Origin: Pseudomonas khavaziana
Lineage (GTDB): Bacteria; Pseudomonadota; Gammaproteobacteria; Pseudomonadales; Pseudomonadaceae
Length of the DNA: 64,000 nucleotides
Assembly: GCF_019145205.1 (NCBI RefSeq)
Contig: NZ_JAHSTT010000006.1
Span: 62,001 to 126,000, forward strand
Direction of reading: 5' to 3'
Shown one piece after another: positions 8,815 through 19,424 of the stretch (positions are counted from its first letter, which is position 1; every line of letters starts with the position of its first letter). A program made the position numbers and the translations under genes. The notes under the pieces were generated by a model. It worked only from the letters and a program-made list of their open reading frames with translations. It did no database searches and was not told the origin of the DNA.

Positions 8815-9468
8815 TCAGGCCTGTTCCAGCTGTGCCAGGCGTTCTTCCAACGCTGCAATCCGGGCTTCCAGTTCTTCGATACGTTCCAAGGGGACTGAGC
8901 TGCCAGGCCCACGCTCCACCGGACTGCCCCGCGCCGTGAGTATCGCCTCGATATCCGCCGGGTCCCCCAATGCATGGGTATACCGGTCTTCCCGCTGCCC
9001 CGCCTGACGCGGTACCAGCAACGCCAACCCACGCGCAATCAGGCGTTCCAGCTGATGCACGACCTGCTCGGCATCCTCGAAATCATGCATGCGCCCGCTG
9101 CGGGTCAGCAGCTCATTGACCGTCTGCGGCCCGCGCAGGAACAATAGCCCGGTCAAGATCACCTGGGCCGGCACCAGTTCCAGGGCCTTGTCCACACGGT
9201 GTTCCCAGCGGTCGGCGCGGCTGCCCATCACCAGGCGGGTAAAGCCTTGGCCTTCCAGCGCGCGCAGGCTCTGGCCGACCTGGCCTTGGCTGAGGTTCAT
9301 CACCGGCTCGCGGCTGGTCTTCTGGTTGCAGGCCAGCACCAGGGCGTTGAGGGTCAGGGGGTAGGTTTCCGGGTTGGTGGCCTGTTTCTCGATCAGGCAG
9401 CCCAGGACGCGGATTTCCGTGCTGTTCAGGCGCGGCTCAGGGGTGTCGGTGTGGTGCTCGGCGGTCAT
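8815..9468 (-). CDS. YceH family protein (DUF480)
   Basis: The 217-residue protein opens with the YceH signature ([20 protein letters not shown], then [20 protein letters not shown]). Two winged-helix domains cover residues 10-175. The C-terminus (about 190-216) is a heptad-type coiled coil ([20 protein letters not shown]). Family size is about 215 residues, so it is complete. Its molecular role is not established; winged-helix folding suggests nucleic-acid or protein binding. It is monocistronic, with no clear partner. Confidence 0.92.
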   Translation of the reverse strand: MTAEHHTDTPEPRLNSTEIRVLGCLIEKQATNPETYPLTLNALVLACNQKTSREPVMNLSQGQVGQSLRALEGQGFTRLVMGSRADRWEHRVDKALELVPAQVILTGLLFLRGPQTVNELLTRSGRMHDFEDAEQVVHQLERLIARGLALLVPRQAGQREDRYTHALGDPADIEAILTARGSPVERGPGSSVPLERIEELEARIAALEERLAQLEQA

Positions 9469-9583
9469 CGCGCTTTCCCTATGCAGTGAAGGTCACCAGC
9501 GTAATCCTCAAAAAATAAAAGACAAGCGCCGGGCATGGCTATAATCGCCGCTGGTTCAAACCCCGCCATTACCAGAGACAGCC

Positions 9584-10093
9584 ATGACTATTTCCCTGTA
9601 CGCCGCTTCTATCCCAGTCTTCAAGCAAATGCTCACTGCCCTGAGCGGTGTGTTGACCAAGGCCGAAGCCCACGCCGCCGCCAGGAACATCGAGCCGAAC
9701 GCCTTGCTGCAAGCGCGTCTGTTCCCTGACATGTTCCAACTGGTGCGCCAGGTGCAGATCGCTGTCGACTTCGCCAAGGGCGTTTCCGCCCGCCTGGCCG
9801 AGATCGAAGTACCCAAATATGAAGACAGCGAAGTGACCTTCGCCGACCTGCAAGCGCTGATCGCCAAGGTCCTGGCGTTTGTCGACACCATCAAACCCGA
9901 GCAGATCGACGGCAAGGAAGGTATCGAGATCGTCACCCGCCCAGGCACGCCGAAGGAGAAGCGCTTCAGCGGCCAGTCCTACCTGTTGACCTACGGCCTG
10001 CCGCAGTTCTTCTTCCACGTCACCACCGCTTACGCCTTGTTGCGTCATAACGGTGTGGACGTGGGCAAGCGCGATTACATGGGCGCTTTCTAA
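9584..10093 (+). CDS. DUF1993 domain-containing protein
   Basis: The 169-residue protein matches the DUF1993 pattern: MTISLYAASIPVFKQML at the start, an FPDMFQLVRQVQIA helix, and a C-terminal FFFHVTTAYALLRHNGVDVG followed by GKRDYMGAF. The fold is expected to be a DinB-like four-helix bundle; function is unknown. It has its own downstream terminator at 10111-10153 and no operon partner. Confidence 0.9.
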   Translation: MTISLYAASIPVFKQMLTALSGVLTKAEAHAAARNIEPNALLQARLFPDMFQLVRQVQIAVDFAKGVSARLAEIEVPKYEDSEVTFADLQALIAKVLAFVDTIKPEQIDGKEGIEIVTRPGTPKEKRFSGQSYLLTYGLPQFFFHVTTAYALLRHNGVDVGKRDYMGAF

Positions 10094-10110
10094 ACTCAGG
10101 GTTTAAAAGA

Positions 10111-10153
10111 AACCCAGGGCTGTTCCTGAATAAACAGTCCTGGGTTTTTTTAT
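10111..10153 (+). terminator. rho-independent terminator
   Basis: The stem AACCCAGGGCTGTT / AACAGTCCTGGGTT (one mismatch) is followed by seven or more T residues. It closes the DUF1993 gene and insulates the large orphan gene downstream. Confidence 0.93.
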
Positions 10154-10276
10154 GCGTGGTTTTTTTAATGATCATCTCATGCTTCGTTACACTGTTAGAT
10201 GCAACTAATATTCAGGCAGTTCTCACTTAGGAGTGTTTATATAACTTTCTAGAATTCACTGGAGACTACAAACGAT

Positions 10277-13200
10277 ATGAATTTATCTTTCGTCGTGCCG
10301 GCTGCGCCCCCCAGTAATGTTCATTTTGACGCAACGCAAAATACGTCTGAAACTCGAGAGTTAACTTCCCATCCATCCGTGGCGACTATTCGAAGCCGGC
10401 GCGAGGTGCAAGATAATCAAGTATCTCCTCACGTTTCTCCGCGTGAGCAAGGTAACAGCGAACTGGTCGCCAGCTATTCAGTAGCCTTAGCGTCGCGAAC
10501 CCGCGATGAAGACACGGTCATTGCGAAAGTCCCGGACGCATCCTCTTTTGGTCAGTGGCGAACACAGTTGCGTAGTGTTCTGGCTGACCCGGAATTTTTA
10601 ACATGGCTTAAAGCCAGCGGTTATGATCCTGCCACTCTCTGCATAACTTCTAACGGAGCCTTGAGTGTCGCGAAAAACGCGCGTCGTACGCTGTTTACGT
10701 TAAAAGATAACTCTCCCTGGGCAACTTTCGCGCCACCGATTCTGGCAGCGGTTAACGCCTATTCGCCGGATGGCATTACCTGGACTGCCCTGCATACCGA
10801 GAGCGCGCCGCTCAAGCTGGTCGCTCAGTTCTATGGCGAAACGATTCATGACGACTCCAGCGAAGATCGACAGCGTGCCCGAGAGTTACAAGGCAGAAGC
10901 ACTTTTGCCACCACGGGTGTTGGCCAGGCCCGCACTGAAGAGATGCTGTTGGTGCAAAAACAACAACTCGCCAATAATCGCGACCTGCAGGTTTTCAGTC
11001 GTGCTCTAGCCGCGGCGTTTGTGTGGGCAGATGACTATCTGGATAATCAAGCGTCATTGCATGCCTACAATCACCGCCTGTTACCTCGCCCGCCAGCTTA
11101 TGATCGCGATGCTGGCTTGCAAGCCTACCTGCAATCGCAACAAATCAAGCTTGATCCCGACTCTGGTTTTCATCTGGATAACCAGCCAATGGCCGGTCGG
11201 CAGGTGAACCTCTTGCAGTTCATGACGGGCAATGGTTGGGATCACCCGCTTGATAAAGCCCAACTCAAGAACATGCTTGATGAGGTGTCACGCCCCGTCG
11301 AGTATCGGCAACTGTATGGTGATCTGGGAGGAGGCTTATCGTGGCCCACTCCGCTCGATACACAGCAACAGCAGGCCATCTACGATGCCGTTGCCTATAA
11401 CTCGATGAAATTGCCTGAGTTTGACCCCTTGACACTGAGCCAGAACGCCTTTGGCTATCTGACGCAGACCATCATGTGGTCTGCCGAGGAGCTCAAGGAT
11501 CCCCGGCAAGCGATCCTCACGCTTTTGCAAAGCCCCGCTGCGCAAGCCTTGGGCAAAGCGTTACGCAGTCAGTTCGAAGGCACGGGCAGTACGGAGGATT
11601 GGATACTGTCGGCTCTTCACGTAGGCCTCAATCAGGATGCAGTGAGCAACCCAAGCGAAAAGAACAAGGTGGCTGGATATGACCTGTCGGCGCGCGAGAA
11701 CTGGGGCAAACCGCTGTCTATTGTCCTTGATGGGCTAACCGAGCATCTGCGCAAGTCATACGGGCACAACGCCCCGGTCGCCGCCTATCTGTTGTTGTCG
11801 CACCACGCACCGGAATTACTGGTAAAAGGCGTTCCGGACAATGTGACTTATGGCTCACCGGCCTGGATCAGCTTGAAGTCCATCGTTGCCAAAGCCGAGA
11901 TACGCACTCCGGGCCTGGCGGCGACGCGAACTTATGAGCAGTTGCTGGCAGCCGATCTTCGCCCCATTACCACCGCTGAAAAACAAGTGGAGGCACTGGC
12001 GGGTCGGGAGGGGGTGATTCATTGGGCCGTGGCGGATGGCGCCATTGAAAAGCGGGCGGACAATAATTACACCGATCAAGAAATTGAACGTGCCAATGCC
12101 CTCGCCGTTGAACGCTTCGATGCCTTGACAGACGCTTCAGAAGCACAACGCCAGACTTTATTAAAACGCAGGGAACTGGCGCTCAATGTGTTGACGGAGC
12201 GATTCCCCGAAAAAGAGTACGGGGTGATAGATTTTGAGAAAAAAACAATCTATCCGACGATAAAAGACCGAGACTTATTAGGTCCCTACTCGATACTGGA
12301 TATCTATTTGCAACCGCAGCAGCATGCACTGTGGTTTTCCAATGATCCAGCCGTACCTATTGAAAAAATACATCACGAGTTGAAATTTATTCCTCCGATA
12401 AATGAACTGTTTGAAAAGCACGTTACTGGTTATTACGACGGGCTTGAAGGCGCCATGAGCGTGACGGTCAAACACCTCGTATCACAGCTGCCTCAGGAAG
12501 ATCAGGAAGCCCTGCAGTTGGGGCAGTTGAAAATCTATGGAGAAGAGAGCGTCACTCAGACCATTACCTCGGCAGGCTATAGGATTCAATACGACGTTTC
12601 GACATCCGAGGAAGTTACAAGTACCTCTGCGTTTGTCGAGTCCCTGCATAAAGGCAAGAGGCGAATTTATGAGGTCAATCCCAGGGCCGGGGTGTTGCGA
12701 CATCGAGCAGATCTAACTGACGGGGTGAAGGTGGGGCTACAAGGGGGGTGGACCCCCGTTGCGACGAATAAACGAAAGGTCAGATCCAGAACGAACGGCA
12801 AAATTACTGAAATAAGCGCTCGTGACTCGAAAGAAAGTAAAGAGCGAGAACCAAAGCCTCAGCCTTCATCCCCTATACAAGGCTTCACCTCACAGCGGAC
12901 ACAGCACCTGGCCGATACCGTCACACGCCATTTTTTCAGGGCTGAGGAGCGAGAAAAGGTGGTGAGTGCAGCCAGAGGTGTCACCACCTTTGATACTGAA
13001 GTGACTGAGTTCGAAAAAATACAGGCCGTGACCCGTGCGATGATACCGGGAGCGTCGGCGATCCATAGCTTTCAACAGGGGAGGATTGGTGAAGGGCTTA
13101 CTTTCCTTGCATTTGACATATTTGGTTTTGTTGTCGCGGGTGCAGGCGCCGTCGGCAAAATTTCGAAGATAGCGAAGGTAGGCGGGCAACTAGGGCGTGG

Positions 13201-13537
13201 CGGCGTAGCCGGCAGGTTGGGGCGCGCATTTATCAGTGCCGCCAACCCGTTTGCAGGGGGCGCGGCCATCGGCACCAGAGGGCTGTCAACGTTCTCTTCG
13301 GTGGTGGGCAAAGGCAGCCTTGGTTGGAAGGCCATCTCGGCTAATCGCAGTGTAAACAGGGTATATCAACATAAGCCCAAAGATGTGGTGGTGGGCACTT
13401 CCCTGGGCGCCGATACGGCGAAGGTCTCGGCTCAGTTAGATGATATTACGGGCAAGTGGTACCGATTCAATCCGAGAACAAACGAAAAATATGGAGTGCC
13501 TCTAGAGGGCTTCACCGCCGACAATTCGTCGTCTTGA
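10277..13537 (+). CDS. large toxin-like protein of unknown family (1086 aa)
   Basis: The product is hydrophilic for its first 930 residues, with no signal peptide. Residues 1-75 are Ser/Arg-rich and disordered-looking, and 80-860 are helical with no motif I can name. About residues 835-880 are Lys/Glu/Pro-rich. A hydrophobic hairpin-like segment follows at about 938-960 (TFLAFDIFGFVVAGAGAVG), then a glycine-rich stretch and a C-terminal DDITGKWYRFNPRTNEKYG. A long helical body with a late hydrophobic segment is common in translocated toxins and effectors, but this is inference. G+C is visibly lower than in neighbours and the gene stands alone with its own terminator, which suggests acquisition. 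No immunity gene is adjacent. GGAGA precedes the ATG. Confidence 0.75.
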   Translation: MNLSFVVPAAPPSNVHFDATQNTSETRELTSHPSVATIRSRREVQDNQVSPHVSPREQGNSELVASYSVALASRTRDEDTVIAKVPDASSFGQWRTQLRSVLADPEFLTWLKASGYDPATLCITSNGALSVAKNARRTLFTLKDNSPWATFAPPILAAVNAYSPDGITWTALHTESAPLKLVAQFYGETIHDDSSEDRQRARELQGRSTFATTGVGQARTEEMLLVQKQQLANNRDLQVFSRALAAAFVWADDYLDNQASLHAYNHRLLPRPPAYDRDAGLQAYLQSQQIKLDPDSGFHLDNQPMAGRQVNLLQFMTGNGWDHPLDKAQLKNMLDEVSRPVEYRQLYGDLGGGLSWPTPLDTQQQQAIYDAVAYNSMKLPEFDPLTLSQNAFGYLTQTIMWSAEELKDPRQAILTLLQSPAAQALGKALRSQFEGTGSTEDWILSALHVGLNQDAVSNPSEKNKVAGYDLSARENWGKPLSIVLDGLTEHLRKSYGHNAPVAAYLLLSHHAPELLVKGVPDNVTYGSPAWISLKSIVAKAEIRTPGLAATRTYEQLLAADLRPITTAEKQVEALAGREGVIHWAVADGAIEKRADNNYTDQEIERANALAVERFDALTDASEAQRQTLLKRRELALNVLTERFPEKEYGVIDFEKKTIYPTIKDRDLLGPYSILDIYLQPQQHALWFSNDPAVPIEKIHHELKFIPPINELFEKHVTGYYDGLEGAMSVTVKHLVSQLPQEDQEALQLGQLKIYGEESVTQTITSAGYRIQYDVSTSEEVTSTSAFVESLHKGKRRIYEVNPRAGVLRHRADLTDGVKVGLQGGWTPVATNKRKVRSRTNGKITEISARDSKESKEREPKPQPSSPIQGFTSQRTQHLADTVTRHFFRAEEREKVVSAARGVTTFDTEVTEFEKIQAVTRAMIPGASAIHSFQQGRIGEGLTFLAFDIFGFVVAGAGAVGKISKIAKVGGQLGRGGVAGRLGRAFISAANPFAGGAAIGTRGLSTFSSVVGKGSLGWKAISANRSVNRVYQHKPKDVVVGTSLGADTAKVSAQLDDITGKWYRFNPRTNEKYGVPLEGFTADNSSS

Positions 13538-13567
13538 CCCGCTAAAGATTCAGCTATCGTAGAAAGT

Positions 13568-13597
13568 GCCCGAGCGAATGGCCCGGGCTTTGTTTTG
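13568..13597 (+). terminator. probable rho-independent terminator
   Basis: A GCCCG/CGGGC stem (loop about 11 bases, one extra G-C possible) is followed by TTTGTTTTG. It lies between the convergent ends of the orphan gene and sstT and most likely serves the plus-strand gene. Confidence 0.7.
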
Positions 13598-13602
13598 CTC
13601 AT

Positions 13603-14823
13603 TCAGGCCGTTCGTTCTTCCTTGCCCAGACACGCCGCCGCAGTAAACAGCACATCGGTCGACGAGTTGAGTGCAGTTTCAGCCGAGTCCTGCAGTACAC
13701 CGATGATGAAACCGACGGCCACTACCTGCATGGCGATTTCACTTGGAATGCCGAACAGGCTGCACGCCAGTGGAATCAGCAGCAGCGAACCACCCGCCAC
13801 CCCCGATGCACCGCAGGCACACACCGCGGCAACCACGCTGAGCAGCACGGCGGTCGGCAGGTCCACGGCGATCCCGAGGGTGTGCACGGCCGCCAGGGTC
13901 AGTACGGTGATAGTGATCGCGGCACCGGCCATATTGATGGTGGCGCCGAGTGGGATTGATACCGAGTAGGTGTCTTCATGCAGGCCCAGGCGTTTGCTCA
14001 GCGCCAGGTTGACCGGAATGTTCGCCGCCGAACTGCGGGTGAAAAATGCGGTGATGCCGCTTTCACGCAGGCACATCAGCACCAACGGGTAAGGGTTGCG
14101 GCGTAGCTTCCAGAACACGATGGCAGGGTTGATCACCAGCGCCACGAATAGCATGCAGCCGATCAGCACCACCAGCAGATGGGCATAGCCGAGCAGGGCG
14201 CCAAAGCCGGAAGTGGCCAGGGTCGAGGCCACCAGGCCAAAGATGCCCAGCGGGGCGAAGCGGATCACCACGCGCACAATCAGGGTCACGCCGTTGGACA
14301 GGTCGTCCAATACCGTGCGGGTGGTTTCGCCGGCATGACGAATGGCGATGCCCATGCCGATGGCCCAGGCCAGGATGCCGATGAAATTGGCGTTCATCAG
14401 CGCGCTGATCGGGTTATCCACCACGCTGAGCAGCAGGCTTTGCAACACTTCGCCAATACCGCCGGGAGCGCTCACGGTGGCGTCATGGGGGGCGAGGACC
14501 AGGGAGGAGGGGAACAGGGTGCTGGCCAACACGGCAACCACGGCAGCAGCGAAGGTACCGAGCAGATACAGGAACAGGATCGGGCGGATATGGGTTTCCT
14601 GGCCGTGTTTATGATTGGCGATCGAGGCCATCACCAGCACAAACACCAGGATCGGTGCGACCGCTTTCAGTGCTGTGACAAACACCTTGCCAATAAAACC
14701 GGTGGCGCGGGCAGCCTCGGGAAACAGCAAGGCCAGCACGATCCCGGCGATCAGGCCGATGACGATTTGGGTGACCAGGCTGACGCGCATTAGACGTTGC
14801 AACAGGGAAGGGGCAGCAGTCAT
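13603..14823 (-). CDS. sstT: serine/threonine:Na+ symporter SstT
   Basis: The 406-residue DAACS-family carrier has the SstT start ([20 protein letters not shown]), the serine-rich reentrant block [20 protein letters not shown], and the binding block [16 protein letters not shown]. The C-terminal [20 protein letters not shown] is also as in E. coli SstT. It imports serine and threonine with sodium. The gene is monocistronic and is divergent from the MFS gene at 15065. Confidence 0.95.
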   Translation of the reverse strand: MTAAPSLLQRLMRVSLVTQIVIGLIAGIVLALLFPEAARATGFIGKVFVTALKAVAPILVFVLVMASIANHKHGQETHIRPILFLYLLGTFAAAVVAVLASTLFPSSLVLAPHDATVSAPGGIGEVLQSLLLSVVDNPISALMNANFIGILAWAIGMGIAIRHAGETTRTVLDDLSNGVTLIVRVVIRFAPLGIFGLVASTLATSGFGALLGYAHLLVVLIGCMLFVALVINPAIVFWKLRRNPYPLVLMCLRESGITAFFTRSSAANIPVNLALSKRLGLHEDTYSVSIPLGATINMAGAAITITVLTLAAVHTLGIAVDLPTAVLLSVVAAVCACGASGVAGGSLLLIPLACSLFGIPSEIAMQVVAVGFIIGVLQDSAETALNSSTDVLFTAAACLGKEERTA

Positions 14824-15064
14824 AAAGAGTTGTCTCTAGTTTTTTTAGTTGGGTACAGCATTGCAGGCAGAAAGTACTGTAGGAAGTAGGCGCGAAGTCT
14901 AACATGCTGTACGAAGCGTCTCGTTCGCTGCGGCATTCCGTCACCCGCGTCCGTCGGGCTTGGCCAAACCCGGACATATCCTGTTAATATTCACCCCTCT
15001 CATCTTTCCTCTCCGTCAGCGGGCCCCCAGGGCTGTCGTTGATGTTGTCGTTTCTGGAGTTTTC

Positions 15065-16222
15065 ATGTTGTTCCCTATCCTGCTGCTGTCGGCTGCCGGT
15101 TTTACCGTGCTGACCACAGAATTCGTCATCGTCGGCCTGTTGCCGTCGATCGCCCGGGACCTGAATGTCAGTGTGTCCCAGGCTGGGCTGCTGGTGACGC
15201 TGTTTGCATTTACCGTGGCGGCGTTCGGTCCCTTTCTGACCGCGTACTGCGCACGATTCCAGCGCAAGCGCCTGTTTATCAGCATCCTGATCATGTTCGC
15301 GGTGGCCAATACCGTGGCGGCATTGGCGCCCGATATCTGGATAATGTCCCTGGCCCGTTTGATTCCTGCCTTGGGGCTGCCGGTGTTCTGGGCCCTGGCC
15401 AGCGAAACGGCGGTGGATATCGTCGGCCCGGAGTTCGCCGGGCGTGCGATTGAAAAAATCGGCTTCGGCATCGTCTGCGCCACGGTGTTCGGCATTCCGG
15501 TGGGTACGCTGATTTCCGATATGTTCGGCTGGCGCAGTGCGTTCGCCGTGCTCGCGGTAATTGCCCTGGCCAAGGCGTTGCTGCTGTTTATATATTTGCC
15601 GGTTACCCGGGCGAAGAACGAGCAGGTCACCTTGCGCTCACAATTCAAGATCCTGCGCAGCCCGGTGATGCAAGGGCATATCCTGCTGTCGATCCTGGTG
15701 TTCAGCGGCATGTTCACCGCTTACACCTACCTGGCAGACATCCTTGAACGTCTGGCCGGGTTCGACGGTACGCTGGTGGGTTGGTGCCTGATGGGCTTTG
15801 GCGCAGTCGGGCTGATCGGCAACTCCCTGGGCGGGCGCGCCGTGGATCGTCACCCGTTGATCGCATCCATGGTGTTCTGCGGGTTCATGATCGCGGGCAT
15901 GGTGGCAGTGGTGCCAGCGATTCACTCGACCATCGGCCTGGCGGCGGCGATGGCGGTGTGGGGCGTGACCCAGGCGGCGATGTTCCTGGTCAGCCATGTG
16001 CGGCTGATGAAGGCTGCGCCCCAGGCGCCGGCGTTCGCCGCATCGCTGAATATCGCCGGGGCCAACCTCGGCATTGGCCTGGGCGCGATGGTCGGTGGGC
16101 ATGTCATCGATACCCTGGGCCTGGGCAGTCTGGGGTTTGCCGCTTCGGGCTTCATCCTGGTGTCGATCCTGCTGGCACTGTGGCTGATGACGGCCAAGCA
16201 ATCGGTCGCTCCCAGCACCTGA
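15065..16222 (+). CDS. MFS transporter (DHA1/AraJ-like exporter)
   Basis: The 385-residue protein has about twelve membrane segments. The first half has LLPSIARDLNVSVSQAGLLV, typical of DHA1 drug or sugar efflux proteins, and the motif-A position is occupied by YCARFQRKRLF. ATG at 15065 is chosen over the longer frame from 14960 because TGGAG lies just upstream and the extra 35 residues do not fit the family. It converges with nhaR, leaving only four bases between the stop codons. The substrate is unknown. Confidence 0.85.
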   Translation: MLFPILLLSAAGFTVLTTEFVIVGLLPSIARDLNVSVSQAGLLVTLFAFTVAAFGPFLTAYCARFQRKRLFISILIMFAVANTVAALAPDIWIMSLARLIPALGLPVFWALASETAVDIVGPEFAGRAIEKIGFGIVCATVFGIPVGTLISDMFGWRSAFAVLAVIALAKALLLFIYLPVTRAKNEQVTLRSQFKILRSPVMQGHILLSILVFSGMFTAYTYLADILERLAGFDGTLVGWCLMGFGAVGLIGNSLGGRAVDRHPLIASMVFCGFMIAGMVAVVPAIHSTIGLAAAMAVWGVTQAAMFLVSHVRLMKAAPQAPAFAASLNIAGANLGIGLGAMVGGHVIDTLGLGSLGFAASGFILVSILLALWLMTAKQSVAPST

Positions 16223-16226
16223 GGGG

Positions 16227-17129
16227 TCAAGGCAGGGCGGTAAACAACTCCCGTCGGGCACCTTCGGTAATCGCCACGATGCCAGGGTGCTTGACCTTGC
16301 GCTCTACCGAGATCGCATAGAACGACTCGGTCACTGCATCGGTCTGGCCGATCAGGGCTACGCCGTATTGGCGTACCACTTCGTCGGCGATCACGCTGGG
16401 GGCAATGAAGATCCCGCTGCCGGATTGCCCGAACGCCTGCATCAGCGCACTGTCGTCGAACTCACCGATGATCCGGGGCTGAATCTGCTGCTCGGCAAAC
16501 CAGCGCTGCAAGCGGCTGCGCACCACTGTCTCCGCACCGGGAATCAATAGCGGCGCGCCCTGCAAACACTGTGGGAAATCACCGCCATATTGGTCAGCCA
16601 ACGCCTGGGTGGCGAAAAAACTGATACCGCATTCCCCCAGCTTCTGGCTGTAGCCCTTGATGTCCAGGTGCGTGGGCATGGGGCTGTCGGAAATCACCAG
16701 GTCCAGGCGCTGGATCGCCAGGTCGGCCAATAAACGTTCCAGTTTATCTTCACGGCAGGTGATGCGGATCGGTTCGCTCAGCTCCATGGTCGGTGCGATC
16801 AACCGGTAGACAATGGACTTGGGTACCACATCCGCCACCCCGACCCGGAACGGAATCTGTTGTTCATCGGGCTGGGCTCGCAGCATCGCCTCCAGTTCAT
16901 TGCCGGTCTGGAACATCTGCTCGGCGTAGGGCAGGGCCTGGCGCCCGGCTTCGGTCAACTCAAGCTGGCGCCCTACACGCTGGAACAGCGCAATGCCGAA
17001 GGTCTGTTCCAGCAGGCTGATCTGCCCGCTGATGGTCTGGGGCGTGAGGTTCAGTTGCTCGCAGGCGCGCACGATGCTGCCGGTCTTGGCCACCACCCAG
17101 AAGTAATGCAGCTGTCGATAATTGAGCAT
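16227..17129 (-). CDS. nhaR: LysR-family transcriptional activator NhaR
   Basis: The 300-residue regulator begins MLNYRQLHYFWVVAKTGSIV and has the NhaR-type helix-turn-helix (ACEQLNLTPQTISGQISLLE). An effector domain with GVADVVPKSIVYRLIAP follows. NhaR activates the Na+/H+ antiporter gene nhaA in response to sodium in enterics. Here nhaA is not adjacent; the neighbours are an MFS gene (convergent) and a small lipoprotein (divergent), so local targets are uncertain. Confidence 0.88.
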   Translation of the reverse strand: MLNYRQLHYFWVVAKTGSIVRACEQLNLTPQTISGQISLLEQTFGIALFQRVGRQLELTEAGRQALPYAEQMFQTGNELEAMLRAQPDEQQIPFRVGVADVVPKSIVYRLIAPTMELSEPIRITCREDKLERLLADLAIQRLDLVISDSPMPTHLDIKGYSQKLGECGISFFATQALADQYGGDFPQCLQGAPLLIPGAETVVRSRLQRWFAEQQIQPRIIGEFDDSALMQAFGQSGSGIFIAPSVIADEVVRQYGVALIGQTDAVTESFYAISVERKVKHPGIVAITEGARRELFTALP

Positions 17130-17263
17130 GACGGTCTACACTTCGTGAAAACCGAAGTATACGCGAGAAAAATACGAATTTTCCTGAACTGTTTGCCTGC
17201 ATAGAATGCCTCGCTATCGCGGGGCCACTATTTGGACCCAATGGTTCTAACGAGGAATACAGC

Positions 17264-17515
17264 ATGAAACTCAATTCCCTGGGCGCGGCGTCGGTGCTTG
17301 CGCTTTCATTGGTAATGATCAGTGGCTGTGATCAGGTCGAGAAAAGCGCGCAACAGGTGTTGGGCAAAGCCACCGAATCGGCCAAGCAGGCCATCGACGA
17401 CACCCACAAGGCCGCCGAACAGGCATTGAGCGAAGCGACCCAGGGCTTGATCAGTCCTGAGAAGCAGGAAAAAGACGCCGAAAACAACGCTGAATCCGAC
17501 ACAAAAGAAACCTAA
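17264..17515 (+). CDS. small lipoprotein
   Basis: The 83-residue product has a lipoprotein signal peptide with lipobox MISGC (Cys22), followed by Asp. In enterics, Asp after the lipidated Cys tends to retain the protein in the inner membrane; Pseudomonas rules differ. The mature part is an Ala/Glu/Lys-rich amphipathic helix (KSAQQVLGKATESAKQAIDD) and a charged tail. It lies 31 bases before the TerC gene in the same direction, so co-transcription is likely. Function unknown. Confidence 0.8.
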   Translation: MKLNSLGAASVLALSLVMISGCDQVEKSAQQVLGKATESAKQAIDDTHKAAEQALSEATQGLISPEKQEKDAENNAESDTKET

Positions 17516-17546
17516 TTTTCCAGCACCACCACGTCAGGACTGACCT

Positions 17547-18296
17547 ATGGATTACCTTTTACAACTGGCCGCCAGCCCCACCGCCTGGGTGGCCCTGGCC
17601 ACCTTGATCGTCATGGAAATCGTGCTGGGCATCGATAACCTGATCTTCATCTCGATTCTCACCAACAAATTGCCCGAGAAGCATCGGGCCAAGGCGCGAC
17701 GCATCGGTATCAGCATGGCGTTGATCCTGCGCCTGGGCCTGTTGAGCACCATCGCCTTCATCGTGCAGTTGACGGCGCCGGTATTCGAAGTGTTCGGCCA
17801 GGCGTTTTCGTGGAAAGACATGATTCTGATCGCCGGTGGCCTGTTCCTGGTCTGGAAGGCGACCACCGAGATCCATCACAGCATGGACCCGGAACCCGAA
17901 GAAAAGGCCACCGTCAGCAACGGTGTGACCATCGGTTTTGCCGCGGCCATCGGCCAGATCCTGATGCTCGACCTGGTGTTCTCCATCGACAGCATCATTA
18001 CTGCCGTGGGCATGACCGAGCACTTGCCGATCATGATCATTGCCGTGGTGGTCTCGGTGATCGTGATGCTGGTGGCGGCCGAACCTTTGGCCAAGTTCAT
18101 CAATAACAACCCGACGGTGGTGATGTTGGCCCTGGGCTTCCTGATCATGATCGGTATGACCCTGATCGCTGAAGGCTTCGGCGCCCATGTACCTAAAGGC
18201 TACGTGTATGCGGCCATGGCGTTCTCGGCGGCGATCGAATGCCTGAACATCGCCCGGCGTAACCGGCACGCACGATTGCTTGCTGCCCGGCAGTAA
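17547..18296 (+). CDS. TerC family integral membrane protein
   Basis: The 249-residue protein shows the two internally similar acidic blocks of TerC proteins, [16 protein letters not shown] and [17 protein letters not shown], in seven or so membrane segments. Members include tellurite-resistance TerC and Mn2+ exporters such as E. coli Alx/MntX. The in-membrane aspartates fit metal handling, but the substrate is not determined here. A strong terminator follows at 18308-18346. Confidence 0.9.
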   Translation: MDYLLQLAASPTAWVALATLIVMEIVLGIDNLIFISILTNKLPEKHRAKARRIGISMALILRLGLLSTIAFIVQLTAPVFEVFGQAFSWKDMILIAGGLFLVWKATTEIHHSMDPEPEEKATVSNGVTIGFAAAIGQILMLDLVFSIDSIITAVGMTEHLPIMIIAVVVSVIVMLVAAEPLAKFINNNPTVVMLALGFLIMIGMTLIAEGFGAHVPKGYVYAAMAFSAAIECLNIARRNRHARLLAARQ

Positions 18297-18307
18297 CGCT
18301 TGACCTC

Positions 18308-18346
18308 AAAAGCCAGCCGCGTTCATTAGAGCGCGGTTGGCTTTTG
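18308..18346. terminator. stem-loop terminator after the TerC gene
   Basis: The stem AAAAGCCAGCCGCG / GCGCGGTTGGCTTTT (14 bp with a G-T pair) has a nine-base loop. The T residues are inside the 3' arm. It separates TerC from selD. Confidence 0.75.
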
Positions 18347-18389
18347 GCTATCTGGTAGAATTCACCTACACGATAGTAAGAGGTTTTCC

Positions 18390-19424
18390 ATGAGCGAGCA
18401 GATTCGACTTACGCAGTACAGCCATGGTGCGGGTTGCGGTTGCAAGATCTCGCCCCAGGTGTTGGAAGTGATTCTGGCCGGCAGCGGCGCACAAAACCTC
18501 GATCCCAACCTCTGGGTGGGCAACGCCTCACGCGATGACGCGGCGGTATACGCCATCGACGACGAGCGCGGCGTGGTCTCCACCACCGATTTTTTCATGC
18601 CGATCGTCGATGACCCCTTCGATTTCGGCCGCATCGCCGCCACCAATGCCATCAGCGACATCTACGCCATGGGCGGCGACCCCTTGATGGCCATCGCCAT
18701 TCTCGGCTGGCCGGTCAATGTGCTGGCGCCGGAAATTGCCCGCGAAGTAATCCGTGGTGGTCGTACTGTATGCGACGCTGCAGGCATTCCGTTGGCGGGT
18801 GGGCATTCGATCGATGCGCCGGAACCGATCTTCGGACTGGCCGTGACCGGCATCGTGCAAAAGCGCCATATGAAGCGGAACGACACCGCCACTGCCGGCT
18901 GCCGCCTGTACCTGACCAAACCCTTGGGCATCGGCATCCTCACCACCGCCGAAAAGAAGGGCAAGTTGCGCGAGGCCGATATCGGCCTGGCCCGTGACTG
19001 GATGTGCACCCTCAACAAACCCGGCAGCCGCTTTGGCAAGTTGGCGGGTGTGATGGCCATGACCGATGTCACCGGTTTCGGTTTGCTTGGCCACTTGGTG
19101 GAAATGGCCGACGGTAGCGGCCTGACGGCCCGCATTGAATATGCAAAAGTCCCACGCCTGCCGGGGGTTGAGTACTACCTGGACCAAGGTTGCGTCCCGG
19201 GCGGCACCTTGCGCAATTTCGACAGCTACGCCAGCAAGCTCGGCCGTGTGCAGGAGTTGCACAAGCGCGTGCTGTGCGACCCGCAGACCAGCGGCGGCCT
19301 GCTGATCGCTGTCACTCCAGAAGGCGACGCCGAGTTCCACGCGGTGGCGGCCGAGCTCGGCCTGGCCCTTGAGCCTATCGGCGAATTGTTTGAGCGACAG
19401 AGCAACGCGGTAGAGGTGGTTTGA
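18390..19424 (+). CDS. selD: selenide, water dikinase (selenophosphate synthase)
   Basis: The 344-residue enzyme makes selenophosphate from selenide and ATP. The catalytic loop is [13 protein letters not shown], with the active Cys and Lys of E. coli SelD; the active site carries Cys, not Sec. ATP/Mg2+ motifs include [25 protein letters not shown] and [14 protein letters not shown]. The stop codon overlaps the start of mnmH (TGATG), so the two genes are translationally coupled. Its product feeds MnmH here and SelA wherever the selenocysteine genes lie; those are not in this window. Confidence 0.97.
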   Translation: MSEQIRLTQYSHGAGCGCKISPQVLEVILAGSGAQNLDPNLWVGNASRDDAAVYAIDDERGVVSTTDFFMPIVDDPFDFGRIAATNAISDIYAMGGDPLMAIAILGWPVNVLAPEIAREVIRGGRTVCDAAGIPLAGGHSIDAPEPIFGLAVTGIVQKRHMKRNDTATAGCRLYLTKPLGIGILTTAEKKGKLREADIGLARDWMCTLNKPGSRFGKLAGVMAMTDVTGFGLLGHLVEMADGSGLTARIEYAKVPRLPGVEYYLDQGCVPGGTLRNFDSYASKLGRVQELHKRVLCDPQTSGGLLIAVTPEGDAEFHAVAAELGLALEPIGELFERQSNAVEVV

